Below are positions 16,867-25,111 of a stretch of 64,000 nt of DNA, in pieces (the first letter of the stretch is position 1; every line of letters starts with the position of its first letter). A program made the position numbers and the translations under genes. The DNA comes from RYN-230 sp963770545 (lineage in GTDB: Bacteria; Actinomycetota; Actinomycetes; Streptosporangiales; Streptosporangiaceae), in the NCBI GenBank assembly GCA_963770545.1, contig CAVYQF010000035.1, positions 184,490 through 248,489 of the forward strand, read 5' to 3'. A model generated the notes under the pieces. The model was not told the origin of the DNA, searched no databases, and was given only the letters and a program-made list of their open reading frames with translations.

Positions 16867-17642
16867 ACGTGCTCCACGTGACGGAGGGAACGGATGGAGT
16901 GCTCGAGGTGCCACTGCACGTAGGCGGCCACCAGGCCGCTGCATTCCACCTGATGCCGGGCCTGGCTGGCATCGGCCCGGGCCCAGTCGCCGCCCAGCAG
17001 CGCCCGCATCAGGGCGATAGTCGCCACCGCGGGGCTCGCGGCGCCCGGCGGCCGGCAGGACCGGCAGGTCAGGCCGCCGGCCGGGACAGAGAAGGACCGC
17101 GAGCCACCACTCTCCCCCGGCGCAGCCTCGCTGGCGGGGGGTCGTCCCCCCGGGTCATCACTGCCGCACACCGCGCACTCGTCGAGGGCGGGCGCGTACC
17201 CCGCGACGGCCAGCGTCCGCAGCAGGTAGGCGTCGAGCACGAGGCGCGGGTCATGCACCCGCTCGCCGAGCGCCCGCAGGCCGCCGACCAGCAACAGGAA
17301 TTGGCGGATGACGGGCTCCTTCTCCATGGGGGTGAACCGCTCGGCGGTCTCCAGCATGGCCGTGCCACTGGTGTACCGCGGATAGTCCGTAACCAGCGGC
17401 TCGCCGTACGCCCGCACCGTCTCCGCCTGGGTGATCACGTCCAGCGAGCGGCCGGTGTACAGCAGCAGATCCACGTGGGTGAACGGCTCCAGCCGGGCAC
17501 CGAAGCGTGACTTCGTCCGGCGCACGCCCTTGCCTACCGCCCGGACGCGGCCGTTCCGCCTGGTCAGGATGGTGACGATCCGGTCCGCCTCACCCAGCTT
17601 CTGGGTGCGCAGCACAATCCCGTCATCCCGGTACAGGCTCAC
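16863..17642 (-). CDS. recO: DNA repair protein RecO
   Basis: About 259 residues (GTG 17642, MSLYRDDGIVLRTQKLGEADRI; an ATG six codons upstream is possible). RecO loads RecA onto SSB-coated single strands in the RecFOR pathway. The N-terminal OB fold ends around GRSLDVITQAETV, and a helical domain follows. The zinc site CAVCG...CRSC is split by an unusual insertion of about 20 residues (DDPGGRPPASEAAPGESGGS), encoded partly by a GC palindrome (17136-17151) like the one in dgt. Its stop overlaps the uppS start. Confidence 0.93.
   Translation of the reverse strand: MSLYRDDGIVLRTQKLGEADRIVTILTRRNGRVRAVGKGVRRTKSRFGARLEPFTHVDLLLYTGRSLDVITQAETVRAYGEPLVTDYPRYTSGTAMLETAERFTPMEKEPVIRQFLLLVGGLRALGERVHDPRLVLDAYLLRTLAVAGYAPALDECAVCGSDDPGGRPPASEAAPGESGGSRSFSVPAGGLTCRSCRPPGAASPAVATIALMRALLGGDWARADASQARHQVECSGLVAAYVQWHLEHSIRSLRHVEHV
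17136..17151. repeat. GC palindrome inside recO
   Basis: GGGGGG-TCGT-CCCCCC reads through in frame between the two zinc-binding Cys pairs of RecO. Related cores occur in dgt (1135-1149) and between genes at 29739 (CCGGGGGGACGACCCC) and about 17739. Confidence 0.6.
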
Positions 17643-17683
17643 CCTGCCATTGTCGCGCACCGCGGGTCCTGCCCCGGCGCAGG

Positions 17684-17729
17684 CGCGCGCCGGGAAGCCC
17701 GGGTTATCGTCCTGGGTTCCCGGCGCGCG
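17684..17729 (-). terminator. Strong hairpin after leuA
   Basis: Arms CGCGCGCCGGGAA (17684-17696) and TTCCCGGCGCGCG (17717-17729) are a perfect 13-bp inverted repeat, extended by three more pairs after a one-base bulge. It lies downstream of the leuA stop and just upstream of recO, so it would separate the two transcripts. Confidence 0.65.
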
Positions 17730-17855
17730 GAGCTGACCCCGGGGGACGCCCCCTGCTCAGCCTTCCCGGGGACTACCCCCGGAGCCCCGGCCCCCGGCAG
17801 TCGCCGACCGGCGAGAACACGCCTTCGGCGCGCCTCCCCTCGCCAGTGGGCCAGG

Positions 17856-19637
17856 TCAGCCGCGACGGGAGCGGTTCACGGCCGAAAGAACGGCGCGCAG
17901 CGAGGCGGTCACCGTGTTCGCGTCGATGCCCACTCCCCACCAGGGCTGGCCATCTACCTCACATTCCACGTAGGCGGCCGCCTGCGCGTCGCTGCCCGCG
18001 GAGAGCGCGTGCTCGGCGTAATCGAGCACGCGGACCTCGATCCCGACGGCGGCCAGCGCGTCGCAGAACGCCGAGATCGGCCCATTGCCGGACCCCTCGA
18101 CCTGATGCTCCTGGCCGTCGATCTGGATATCCACGGTGAGCGCGTCCTTGGCGTCCACCACGGAAGACGTGTGGTGCGCGAGCAGGGCCACCGTCCCCCG
18201 GGCGAGGTACTCGTCAGAGAACGCCTCCCACATCTGAGCCGGGGACACCTCGCCGCCTTCGGCATCGGTGTGCGCCTGGACCACCCGGGAGAACTCGATC
18301 TGGAGCCGCCGCGGCAGGTCCAGCTGGTGCTCGGCCTTCATGATGTAGGCCACGCCGCCCTTGCCGGACTGGGAATTGACCCGGATCACGGCCTCGTACG
18401 TGCGTCCCACGTCCTGCGGGTCGATAGCCAGATACGGCACCGCCCAGGGGAAGTCGCGGACCGGGGTCCCGGCGGCCGCGGCGTCCCGCTCCACCGCCTC
18501 CAGGCCCTTCTTGATCGCGTCCTGATGGGAGCCGGAGAACGCCGTATAGACCAGGTCCCCCGCGTACGGGTGGCGGGGGTCCACCGGAAGCTGGTTGCAG
18601 TACTCGGCGGTGCGCCGGATCTCGTCGATATCAGAGAAATCGATCATCGGGTCGATGCCCTGGCTGAACAGGTTCAGGCCCAGGGTGACCAGGCAGACGT
18701 TCCCGGTCCGCTCGCCGTTGCCGAACAGGCAGCCCTCGATCCGGTCCGCGCCGGCCAGCACCGCCAGCTCCGCATCGGCCACGGCAGTCCCGCGGTCGTT
18801 GTGGGTGTGCACGGACAGGCACACGTGCTCTCGGTCCGGCAGGTTCCGGGTCATCCACTCGATCTGGTCGGCGTACACATTCGGGGTGGAACGCTCGACG
18901 GTGCAGGGCAGGTTCAGGATGATCTCCCGGCCGGGCCCCGGCTGCCAGACGTCCATGACCGCCGCGCAGACCTCGGCGGCGTAGTCGAGCTCGGTGTCCA
19001 TGAAGATCTCGGGCGAGTACTCATAACCGAAGGCGCAGTCCCCGAGGAACTGCTCGGCGTACTTCACCACCGACCGGGTCCCCTCCACGGCCAGAGCCTT
19101 GGTCTCTTCCCGGTCGTTGCCGAACACCACCCGCCGGAAGACGGGCGCGGTCGCGTTGTACATATGCACCGTGGCCCGCGGGGCACCGGCCAGCGACTGC
19201 ACGGTGCGCTCGATCAGCTCGTCACGAGCCTGGGTAAGGACGGAGATCTGCACGTCATCGGGAATCCGGCCGCCCTCGATCAGGCTCCGGACGAAGTCGA
19301 AGTCCGTCTGGCTGGCCGACGGGAAGCCGACCTCGATCTCCTTGTATCCCATCCGGACCAGCAGGTCGAACATGGTCCGCTTCCGGGCCGGGCTCATGGG
19401 GTCGATCAGGGCCTGGTTGCCGTCGCGAAGGTCGGTGGACAGCCACCGCGGGGCCTGGGTGATGCTCCGGCCCGGCCAGGTCCGGTCCGGCAGGTCGACC
19501 GGCTGGAACGGGGTATATCGATGGCAGGGCATGCCGCTGGGCTGCTGCCGGACCGGGGCATATCCGCCAGGTACTCGGCCAGGTGAGGCAGGCTGAGCCA
19601 CGGCGGGCTGAGGATTGCTTACATCATCGGAATGCAT
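17856..19637 (-). CDS. leuA: 2-isopropylmalate synthase
   Basis: 593 residues. It condenses acetyl-CoA with 2-oxoisovalerate in the first committed step of leucine synthesis. The barrel starts with the metal-binding APRWLSTDLRDGNQALIDPM; other landmarks are GYKEIEVGFPSASQTDFDFVR, VHTHNDRGTAVADAELAVLAG (given in part) and GNGERTGNV. The C-terminal allosteric leucine-binding domain is present (AYVECEVDGQPWWGVGID). The ATG at 19637 follows GAGGGAG at 12-nt spacing. That site lies in the 3' arm of a hairpin and downstream of a Leu-rich leader peptide, so expression is probably controlled by leucine supply. Confidence 0.97.
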   Translation of the reverse strand: MHSDDVSNPQPAVAQPASPGRVPGGYAPVRQQPSGMPCHRYTPFQPVDLPDRTWPGRSITQAPRWLSTDLRDGNQALIDPMSPARKRTMFDLLVRMGYKEIEVGFPSASQTDFDFVRSLIEGGRIPDDVQISVLTQARDELIERTVQSLAGAPRATVHMYNATAPVFRRVVFGNDREETKALAVEGTRSVVKYAEQFLGDCAFGYEYSPEIFMDTELDYAAEVCAAVMDVWQPGPGREIILNLPCTVERSTPNVYADQIEWMTRNLPDREHVCLSVHTHNDRGTAVADAELAVLAGADRIEGCLFGNGERTGNVCLVTLGLNLFSQGIDPMIDFSDIDEIRRTAEYCNQLPVDPRHPYAGDLVYTAFSGSHQDAIKKGLEAVERDAAAAGTPVRDFPWAVPYLAIDPQDVGRTYEAVIRVNSQSGKGGVAYIMKAEHQLDLPRRLQIEFSRVVQAHTDAEGGEVSPAQMWEAFSDEYLARGTVALLAHHTSSVVDAKDALTVDIQIDGQEHQVEGSGNGPISAFCDALAAVGIEVRVLDYAEHALSAGSDAQAAAYVECEVDGQPWWGVGIDANTVTASLRAVLSAVNRSRRG

Positions 19638-19648
19638 TATGAGGTTCT

Positions 19649-19706
19649 GCTCCCTCGTGGATCGGGCGGCGGCCAGCCGTCACGCCAAACCCCGCGGCGA
19701 GGGAGC
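19649..19706 (-). promoter_or_regulatory. Hairpin that can sequester the leuA ribosome-binding site
   Basis: On the minus strand GCTCCCTCG (19698-19706) pairs perfectly with CGAGGGAGC (19649-19657), and the second arm contains the leuA Shine-Dalgarno GAGGGAG. The 40-nt intervening stretch is GC-rich and can fold further. The 5' arm begins 5 nt after the stop of the leader peptide, so ribosome position on the leader could decide whether the hairpin forms. Confidence 0.6.
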
Positions 19707-19711
19707 CGGCC

Positions 19712-19759
19712 TTATCGGCCCCCGCCGCGGCAGGTAAGCAGCAGCATTCCGTGCACCAT
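19712..19759 (-). CDS. leuL: Putative leu leader peptide (attenuator)
   Basis: A 15-codon reading frame, MVHGMLLLTCRGGGR, ends with TAA at 19712. Three consecutive leucine codons (CTG CTG CTT) lie in its middle. No Shine-Dalgarno precedes the ATG, but TACTGT, a plausible -10 box, ends 9 nt upstream, so a leaderless transcript starting at or near the ATG is possible, as is common in actinobacteria. Its place before the SD-masking hairpin of leuA fits ribosome-mediated attenuation: stalling at the Leu codons would alter folding. This is inferred from sequence only. Confidence 0.6.
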   Translation of the reverse strand: MVHGMLLLTCRGGGR

Positions 19760-19810
19760 GGCGTTTCGACAGTAGCAGACGAACTGAGCGGGGCGCAGAT
19801 TCCGGTCCGC

Positions 19811-19898
19811 CCAGTGAGACAGCCCAGTGAGACAGCCCAGTGAGACAGGCCGGGGAGACGGCTCAGCGAGACAGCCCAGCGAGGCAGGGCGAGACAGC
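19811..19898. repeat. 13-bp GAGACAGCCCAGT-type tandem repeat
   Basis: GTGAGACAGCCCA recurs from 19811 to about 19848 and continues as degenerate GAGACRGC copies to 19898. It fills the spacer between the era stop (19920) and the leuA leader. No gene is seen here. Confidence 0.7.
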
Positions 19899-19919
19899 GG
19901 GCCGGATTGGCGCCTGGGC

Positions 19920-21083
19920 TCAGTCGTAGAAGCCCAGGCGGCGAAGCTGTTTCGGGTCCCGCTGCCAGTTCTTGGCCACCTTGATGCGCAGGTCGAGGTA
20001 GACCTTGGTGCCCAGCAGGGCCTCGATCTGCTGCCGCGCCTGGGTGCCCACCTCTTTCAGGCGGGCACCCTTGGGCCCGATGACGATGGCCTTCTGGCTC
20101 GGCCGCTCCACGTACATGAACGCGTACACGTCGATCAGGTCGTCGCGGCCCGCCCGCGGCGCCATCTCCTCCACGACCACGGCGATCGAGTGCGGCAGCT
20201 CGTCCCGGACCCCCTCCAGGGCCGCCTCCCGGATGAGTTCCGCCACCAGGAGTTGCTCGGGCTCATCGGTCAGCTCGCCGTCCGGGTACAGCGGCTGTCC
20301 CGGCGGGAGGTGAGATACCAGCACGTCCGCCAGCACGTCCAGCTGGAATCCTCCCAGCGCGGACACCGGCACGATGTCCGCCCAGTCACCCAGTTCTGCC
20401 ACCGCCGCCAGCTGTGCCGCGATCTGATCCGGGGTGGCCTGGTCGGTCTTGGTGACGATCGCCACCACCGGCGTCTTGCGGGAGAGCCCGGCGAGCTCCG
20501 CGGCCAGGTACTTGTCCCCGGGGCCGATCGGGTCCGTGGCGGGCAGGCAGAACCCGATCACGTCCACCTCAGTCAGGGTGGAGCGGACCAGGCTGTCCAG
20601 CCGCTCCCCGAGCAGGGTCCGCGGCCGGTGCAGGCCCGGGGTGTCCACGATGATCAGCTGCGCGTCCGGGCGGTGCACGATGCCGCGGATGGCCCGCCTG
20701 GTGGTCTGCGGCCGACTGCTGGTGATGGCCACCTTGGTACCCACCAGGGCGTTCATCAGAGTCGACTTACCGACATTCGGCCGGCCCACGAAGCAGGCGA
20801 AGCCAGAGCGCAGCACAGGCTGCCCCGCCGCTGACCCTGGGCCAGCGGCGCCGGCTGGAACCTGGGCGGCCGGGCCTGGTCGAGGACTACGCGGCGATCC
20901 CACCCTTGGATTCTCCCCTACCCCTGGCGGCGCTGGTACCGTCCGCCGCCGCCAGCACCGTCGGCTCGATCCCAGGGACACATCCCGCCCCGAAAGTCCT
21001 GCGTGCCCCGGGGCTGTGGCACTGGCCTGGGCGCCACTACCCACTTCACCCTCGCTACCCACTTCACCCTGGGCGCGCCTCAC
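19920..21083 (-). CDS. era: GTPase Era
   Basis: 387 residues with the annotated GTG start. Era binds 16S rRNA and helps mature the 30S subunit. G motifs are clear: GRPNVGKST (G1), TTRRA (G2 region), DTPGLHRP (G3) and TKTD (G4). The C-terminal KH domain has VIGPKGARLKEVGTQARQQIE. About 90 N-terminal residues before RSGFACFVGRPNVGKST are Gly/Pro/Arg-rich and longer than the usual 300-residue family; translation may instead begin at an in-frame GTG just before LRSGFACF. It is the last gene of the phoH-ybeY-corC-cdd-era run. Confidence 0.93.
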   Translation of the reverse strand: MRRAQGEVGSEGEVGSGAQASATAPGHAGLSGRDVSLGSSRRCWRRRTVPAPPGVGENPRVGSPRSPRPGPAAQVPAGAAGPGSAAGQPVLRSGFACFVGRPNVGKSTLMNALVGTKVAITSSRPQTTRRAIRGIVHRPDAQLIIVDTPGLHRPRTLLGERLDSLVRSTLTEVDVIGFCLPATDPIGPGDKYLAAELAGLSRKTPVVAIVTKTDQATPDQIAAQLAAVAELGDWADIVPVSALGGFQLDVLADVLVSHLPPGQPLYPDGELTDEPEQLLVAELIREAALEGVRDELPHSIAVVVEEMAPRAGRDDLIDVYAFMYVERPSQKAIVIGPKGARLKEVGTQARQQIEALLGTKVYLDLRIKVAKNWQRDPKQLRRLGFYD

Positions 21084-21109
21084 CCTGGGCGCGCACGAGG
21101 TCCCCTGAG

Positions 21110-21499
21110 TCAGGGAGTGACCGTCGCGCGGAGCATCCCGTTCGAGCCGGCCTGGAACACCACGGCCGCGGGGCCGGCCTCGCGCACCACCGCGAGGTCG
21201 CCCGGGTCCACGCCCTCAGCGTCGCTGACCAGCGCCGCGGCCTCGAGGCTCGACGCTCCGCTGGATACCGCCATGGCCACGGCCAAGCGCAGCGCGGACA
21301 GTCTCAGCGACGGCAGCGAGACGGCCGCGGCCGCGTAGGTGCGGCCCGTTTCATCCCGCACCGCTGCGCCCTCGGCCGCGGCGACCCGGGCCCGCGCCGA
21401 CCGGGCGAGCGTGATGATCTTCAGGTCTTCCGGGCCTGGCTCTACCGCGCTCACCTGCCCGAGTGTAGCGGCGGGAGCCCCCGTCACATCAGTCCCCAT
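21110..21499 (-). CDS. Cytidine deaminase-like protein
   Basis: About 129 residues. The actinobacterial gene between corC and era encodes a small cytidine-deaminase-fold protein. Here the pattern LKIITLARSARARVAAAEGAAVRDETGRTYAAA (quoted in part) followed by LPSLRLSALRLAVAMAVSSGA matches that family. The classical zinc ligands (C/HAE and PCxxC) are not evident, so catalysis is doubtful. The start may be ATG 21499, which overlaps corC by 11 bases, or a later GTG at 21454. Confidence 0.65.
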   Translation of the reverse strand: MGTDVTGAPAATLGQVSAVEPGPEDLKIITLARSARARVAAAEGAAVRDETGRTYAAAAVSLPSLRLSALRLAVAMAVSSGASSLEAAALVSDAEGVDPGDLAVVREAGPAAVVFQAGSNGMLRATVTP

Positions 21500-22796
21500 C
21501 CGTCTCATACGTACCCGCGGCCTGCTGGGCCTTTTCCGCGGCCCGTTCCACGGTAACGGTACCGATCCGGTTCCGCAGGCCGGCCAGGCTCTCCGCGGTC
21601 AGCTTGAGTCCCGCCACGGTGGCCACCGACCCAGCGATGGGCACCCGGCCCAGCGCATGGGCCAGCAGACCGCCGACCGTCTCCACGTCCTCCGCCTCGA
21701 TCGTGGCGCCGAACAGCTCCTCCAGGTCGGTCACGGGCAGCCGGGCGGTGACCCTGGCCCGCTCCGGGGACAGCCATTCCACGGTGGGCTGCTCATGGTC
21801 GTACTCGTCGGTGATCTCCCCGACGATCTCCTCCAGGATGTCCTCGATGGTGACCAGCCCGGCGGTCCCGCCGTACTCGTCGATCACGATGGCCAGGTGG
21901 ATCCGGAGCTGCTGCATCTCCCGGAGCAGCTCGTCCACCGGCTTGCTCTCGGGCACGAAGGTGGCGGGCCGCATTACCGAGGTCACGCTGGCCACCGACT
22001 CCTGCTCCGGATGTTCCTGGCTGATCGTCACCAGGTCCTTGAGGTAGGCGATACCGATGACGTCATCCTGGTTCTCGCCCACCACCGGGATCCGGGAGAA
22101 GCCGCTCCGCAACGCGAGCGACAGCGCCTGGCGCAGGGTCTTGTCCCGCTCCACGAAGACCATGTCGGTGCGCGGGACCATCACCTCGCGGACGATCGTG
22201 TCCCCGAGCTCGAACACCGAGTGGATCATGGCCCGCGCTCCGGGCTCGATGACCTGGCGCTGTTCCAGAAGGTCAACCAGGCCGCGCAGCTCTTCCTCGG
22301 TGCCGAACGCGTCCCGGGATCCCCGGCCCGCGGTCAGCACGCTGCCCAGGGCGAGCAGCAACCGTGGCAGGGGCCCGAGGACCCGGGTCACGGGATACAG
22401 CACGTCGGCCGCCACCAGGGCCACGGTGCGCTCGTGCTGCCGGCCGAGGATCCTCGGTCCGATCCCGGCCAGGACGTAGAGCACGGCGGCCATGATGACA
22501 AAGATCAGCAGGAACACGTGCCAGCCGGTGCCCAGCCAGTGCAGCAGGGCGGCGGCGACCAGCACGATGGCCGCGGTCTCGCTGCAGACCCGGGCGAGCA
22601 GCAGCACGGCCAGGTACCGGGCTGGCTCGGCCAGCACTGCCTGGAGCCGGGTGGCGGCGCGGTTCCGGTTGCCCCGGCGGGTGCGGGCCAGTTCCCCCGC
22701 CCCGGACCGGGACACGCGCATCAGCGCCACCTCAGCACTAGCGCACAGCCCGGCCCCTAGCGCCAGAACCGCCGCGGCGATGATCAGCCACACCAT
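21489..22796 (-). CDS. CNNM/CorC-type hemolysin-family transporter
   Basis: 435 residues from ATG 22796 (MVWLIIAAAVLALGAGL). An N-terminal DUF21 membrane domain has several hydrophobic helices (YLAVLLLARVC, FLLIFVIMAAVLYVLAG). Two cytosolic CBS domains follow (VPRTDMVFVERDKTLRQAL; IDEYGGTAGLVTIEDILEEI), then a CorC_HlyC domain (ARVTARLPVTDLEELFG). The family is linked to magnesium/cobalt transport or resistance. It lies between ybeY (7-bp gap) and the cytidine-deaminase-like gene in the conserved order. Confidence 0.92.
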   Translation of the reverse strand: MVWLIIAAAVLALGAGLCASAEVALMRVSRSGAGELARTRRGNRNRAATRLQAVLAEPARYLAVLLLARVCSETAAIVLVAAALLHWLGTGWHVFLLIFVIMAAVLYVLAGIGPRILGRQHERTVALVAADVLYPVTRVLGPLPRLLLALGSVLTAGRGSRDAFGTEEELRGLVDLLEQRQVIEPGARAMIHSVFELGDTIVREVMVPRTDMVFVERDKTLRQALSLALRSGFSRIPVVGENQDDVIGIAYLKDLVTISQEHPEQESVASVTSVMRPATFVPESKPVDELLREMQQLRIHLAIVIDEYGGTAGLVTIEDILEEIVGEITDEYDHEQPTVEWLSPERARVTARLPVTDLEELFGATIEAEDVETVGGLLAHALGRVPIAGSVATVAGLKLTAESLAGLRNRIGTVTVERAAEKAQQAAGTYETDGD

Positions 22797-22803
22797 GGTG
22801 GCC

Positions 22804-23343
22804 TCACCCCGTCCCTTCCTGCCCCTCCTGGTCACCAGGCCGCCCGGGTGGCTGATCCCGGGCCGAGCGCCAGGTCGCGAGCAGCTTGTCCTGCAGGCCG
22901 AACATGGCGGTGTGCTCGTCCGCCTCAGCGTGGTCATACCCCAGCAGATGCAGGATGCCGTGTGTGCAGAGCAGCTCCAGCTCGTCACGCAACGGGTGCT
23001 GCGCCTGGCCGGCCTGGTCGGCGGCGACCTCGGGACAGAGCACGACGTCGCCGAGCAGACCGGGGGGCGACGTCGGTTCCCCGCCCGTGCCCTGATCGCC
23101 CCGGGCACCGTTGCCCGGGGGCGGCGGTCGCAGCTCGTCCATGGGAAAGGCCAGTACGTCGGTCGGGCCCGGTTCGCCCATCCAGCGCTCGTGCAGGTCG
23201 GACATGGTGCCCCGGTCGACCAGCAGGACCGAGAGTTCCGCGAGCGGGTGCATCCGCATGCCGTCCAGGACATGCCGGGCCAGGGCGGCGAGGTCGGCCT
23301 CGTCAACGGCGACCCCGGACTCGTTGGCGATCTCGATGCTCAC
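22804..23343 (-). CDS. ybeY: Endoribonuclease YbeY (rRNA maturation factor)
   Basis: About 179 residues from GTG 23343 (MSIEIANESGVAVDE), the usual family start. YbeY trims and monitors 16S rRNA 3' ends. The zinc motif HGILHLLGYDHAEADEH is intact, and the preceding SVLLVDRGTMSDLHERWMG and TDVLAFPMDE blocks are typical. A Pro/Gly-rich loop (RPPPPGNGARGDQGTGGEPT) is longer than usual. It lies 43 bp after phoH and just before corC. A longer reading frame upstream overlaps phoH but has no conserved sequence. Confidence 0.92.
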   Translation of the reverse strand: MSIEIANESGVAVDEADLAALARHVLDGMRMHPLAELSVLLVDRGTMSDLHERWMGEPGPTDVLAFPMDELRPPPPGNGARGDQGTGGEPTSPPGLLGDVVLCPEVAADQAGQAQHPLRDELELLCTHGILHLLGYDHAEADEHTAMFGLQDKLLATWRSARDQPPGRPGDQEGQEGTG

Positions 23344-23386
23344 CGCAGGCGCCGGCTCACCGTGCTGGCGTGCACCATGGCAGCGT

Positions 23387-24427
23387 TCACTGTGCGCGCT
23401 TGCGGCGCTGCGTAGACGTCCCGCGGGCCCGGGCATCGTAGCGCTCATAGGCGTCCACGATGTCCCCGACCAGCCGGTGCCGTACCACGTCGTGACTGGT
23501 CAGCCTGGCGAAATGCACGTCGTCCAGGCCCTCGAGGATGTCCTGGACGATCCGCAGCCCGCTCGCCTGGCCGGCCGGCAGGTCCACCTGGGTGACGTCG
23601 CCGGTCACGACGATCTTCGATCCGAAGCCAAGCCGGGTGAGGAACATCTTCATCTGTTCCGCGGAGGTGTTCTGCGCCTCGTCCAGGATGATGAACGAGT
23701 CGTTCAGGGTCCGGCCGCGCATGTACGCGAGCGGCGCCACCTCGATCGTGCCCGCCGCGATGAGCCGCGGGATCGAGTCCGGGTCGAGCATGTCGTGCAG
23801 CGCGTCGTACAGCGGCCGCAGGTACGGGTCGATCTTCTCGTAGAGGGTGCCGGGCAGGAAGCCAAGCCGCTCACCCGCCTCGACGGCCGGCCGGGTCAGG
23901 ATGATCCGGTTGACCTCCTTGGCCTGGAGCGCCTTCACCGCCTTGGCCATAGCCAGGTAGGTCTTCCCAGTGCCCGCCGGGCCGATGCAGAACACGATCG
24001 TGTGCGCGTCGATGGCATCCACGTAGCGCTTCTGGTTCAGCGTTTTCGGCCGGATTGTCCGTCCGCGCGACGACAGGATGTCCAGGGTCAGGACGTCAGC
24101 GGGGCGGACCCCGGACTTCCGTCGGAGCATGGCCACGACACGCTGCACCGAATCCGCGGTGAGCTCGGCGCCCCCGGCCAGCAACTCGGTGAGTTCCTCG
24201 AAGAGGCCAGCGACACGCTCGCTCTCCTCGGCTGCCCCCGTAATGGTGATCTCATTCCCGCGGACGTGAATATCGGCATCGAATGCCTTCTCAATCACGT
24301 GCAGGAGTTCGTCGCGAGATCCCAGCAGGCTGACCATTGAGTGGTCATCGGGGATAACGATCTTGACCTGCGCACCGGTGGTGCCGGATGGCTTACGGTC
24401 CGCAGAATCTCCGGATCTGTCTGTCAA
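23387..24427 (-). CDS. phoH: PhoH-like ATPase
   Basis: 346 residues. The P-loop ATPase core has Walker A GPAGTGKTYLAMAKAV and Walker B FIILDEAQNTS, with an N-terminal KH-like segment (FDADIHVRGNEITITGAAEE). PhoH proteins are ATPases with a likely role in RNA metabolism; linkage to ybeY supports an rRNA role. The ATG start at 24427 begins MTDRSGDSADRK. It is first in the phoH-to-era run. Confidence 0.93.
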   Translation of the reverse strand: MTDRSGDSADRKPSGTTGAQVKIVIPDDHSMVSLLGSRDELLHVIEKAFDADIHVRGNEITITGAAEESERVAGLFEELTELLAGGAELTADSVQRVVAMLRRKSGVRPADVLTLDILSSRGRTIRPKTLNQKRYVDAIDAHTIVFCIGPAGTGKTYLAMAKAVKALQAKEVNRIILTRPAVEAGERLGFLPGTLYEKIDPYLRPLYDALHDMLDPDSIPRLIAAGTIEVAPLAYMRGRTLNDSFIILDEAQNTSAEQMKMFLTRLGFGSKIVVTGDVTQVDLPAGQASGLRIVQDILEGLDDVHFARLTSHDVVRHRLVGDIVDAYERYDARARGTSTQRRKRAQ

Positions 24428-24491
24428 TTCCCTCTCTCCGCCTGAGCGCAGGCGCGGCCCTGCGCCCTGCTTTCATGGTATCCGCGTGGCG

Positions 24492-24836
24492 TCAGCCTGG
24501 GGGCCAGCCCAGCCCACGACCGCCCAGGACGTGCGCATGGACATGTGCCACGGCCTGCCCAGCGTCGGCCCCCGTGTTGAACACAACCCGGTAGCCACTG
24601 CTGGAGATTCCCTCCGCCTTGGCCACCTCCTCCACCTGGCTGATCAGTTCGGTCAGCAGGCTGCCGTCCGCGGCCGCCAGCGCGGCCAGGTCGGGATAGT
24701 GATCCCTCGGGATCACCAGCACATGGGTGGGCGCTTGGGGGCTGATGTCACGGAAGGAAAGAGTTCGCGGCGACTCGAGCACCCGTGATGCCGGGACACC
24801 GCCGGACACGATCCTGCAGAATAGGCACTCCGGCAC
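24492..24836 (-). CDS. HIT family protein (histidine triad nucleotide hydrolase)
   Basis: 114 residues. The N-terminus MPECLFCRIVSGGVPAS and the catalytic HVHAHVLGG triad near the C-terminus define an HINT-type HIT protein, which hydrolyses adenosine 5'-phosphoramidates and related nucleotides. In this gene order it sits before phoH, as in many actinobacteria. The product is complete. Confidence 0.93.
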   Translation of the reverse strand: MPECLFCRIVSGGVPASRVLESPRTLSFRDISPQAPTHVLVIPRDHYPDLAALAAADGSLLTELISQVEEVAKAEGISSSGYRVVFNTGADAGQAVAHVHAHVLGGRGLGWPPG

Positions 24837-25111
24837 ACAGGGATCCTAGCTTGTGCCCCTCCGGTAACACCCACGACATATATGGTTGCCCATGGTGCTA
24901 GCTGACTGCGCACGCCCGCCGCACACCCCAGGAACAGGGGACGGCACTTGCGGGTACTCCCCGAATCCCGCCGGGGCACCGCCGAAACCGCTGTCGCACC
25001 CAGGCAGGCACTCCACACTCGAGATCCCGGTGGGGGGGAATGTTTCCGTGAGGCCGAACGGCTGGCGCGGGCCGCGTGCACATAATCGACATGCCAGGTG
25101 AACCTGACGGC

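Noticed and set aside
22757..23306. Long upstream extension of the CorC-type protein
   Set aside because: This stretch is ybeY read in another frame; CorC homology and a proper membrane start begin at the ATG at 22796.
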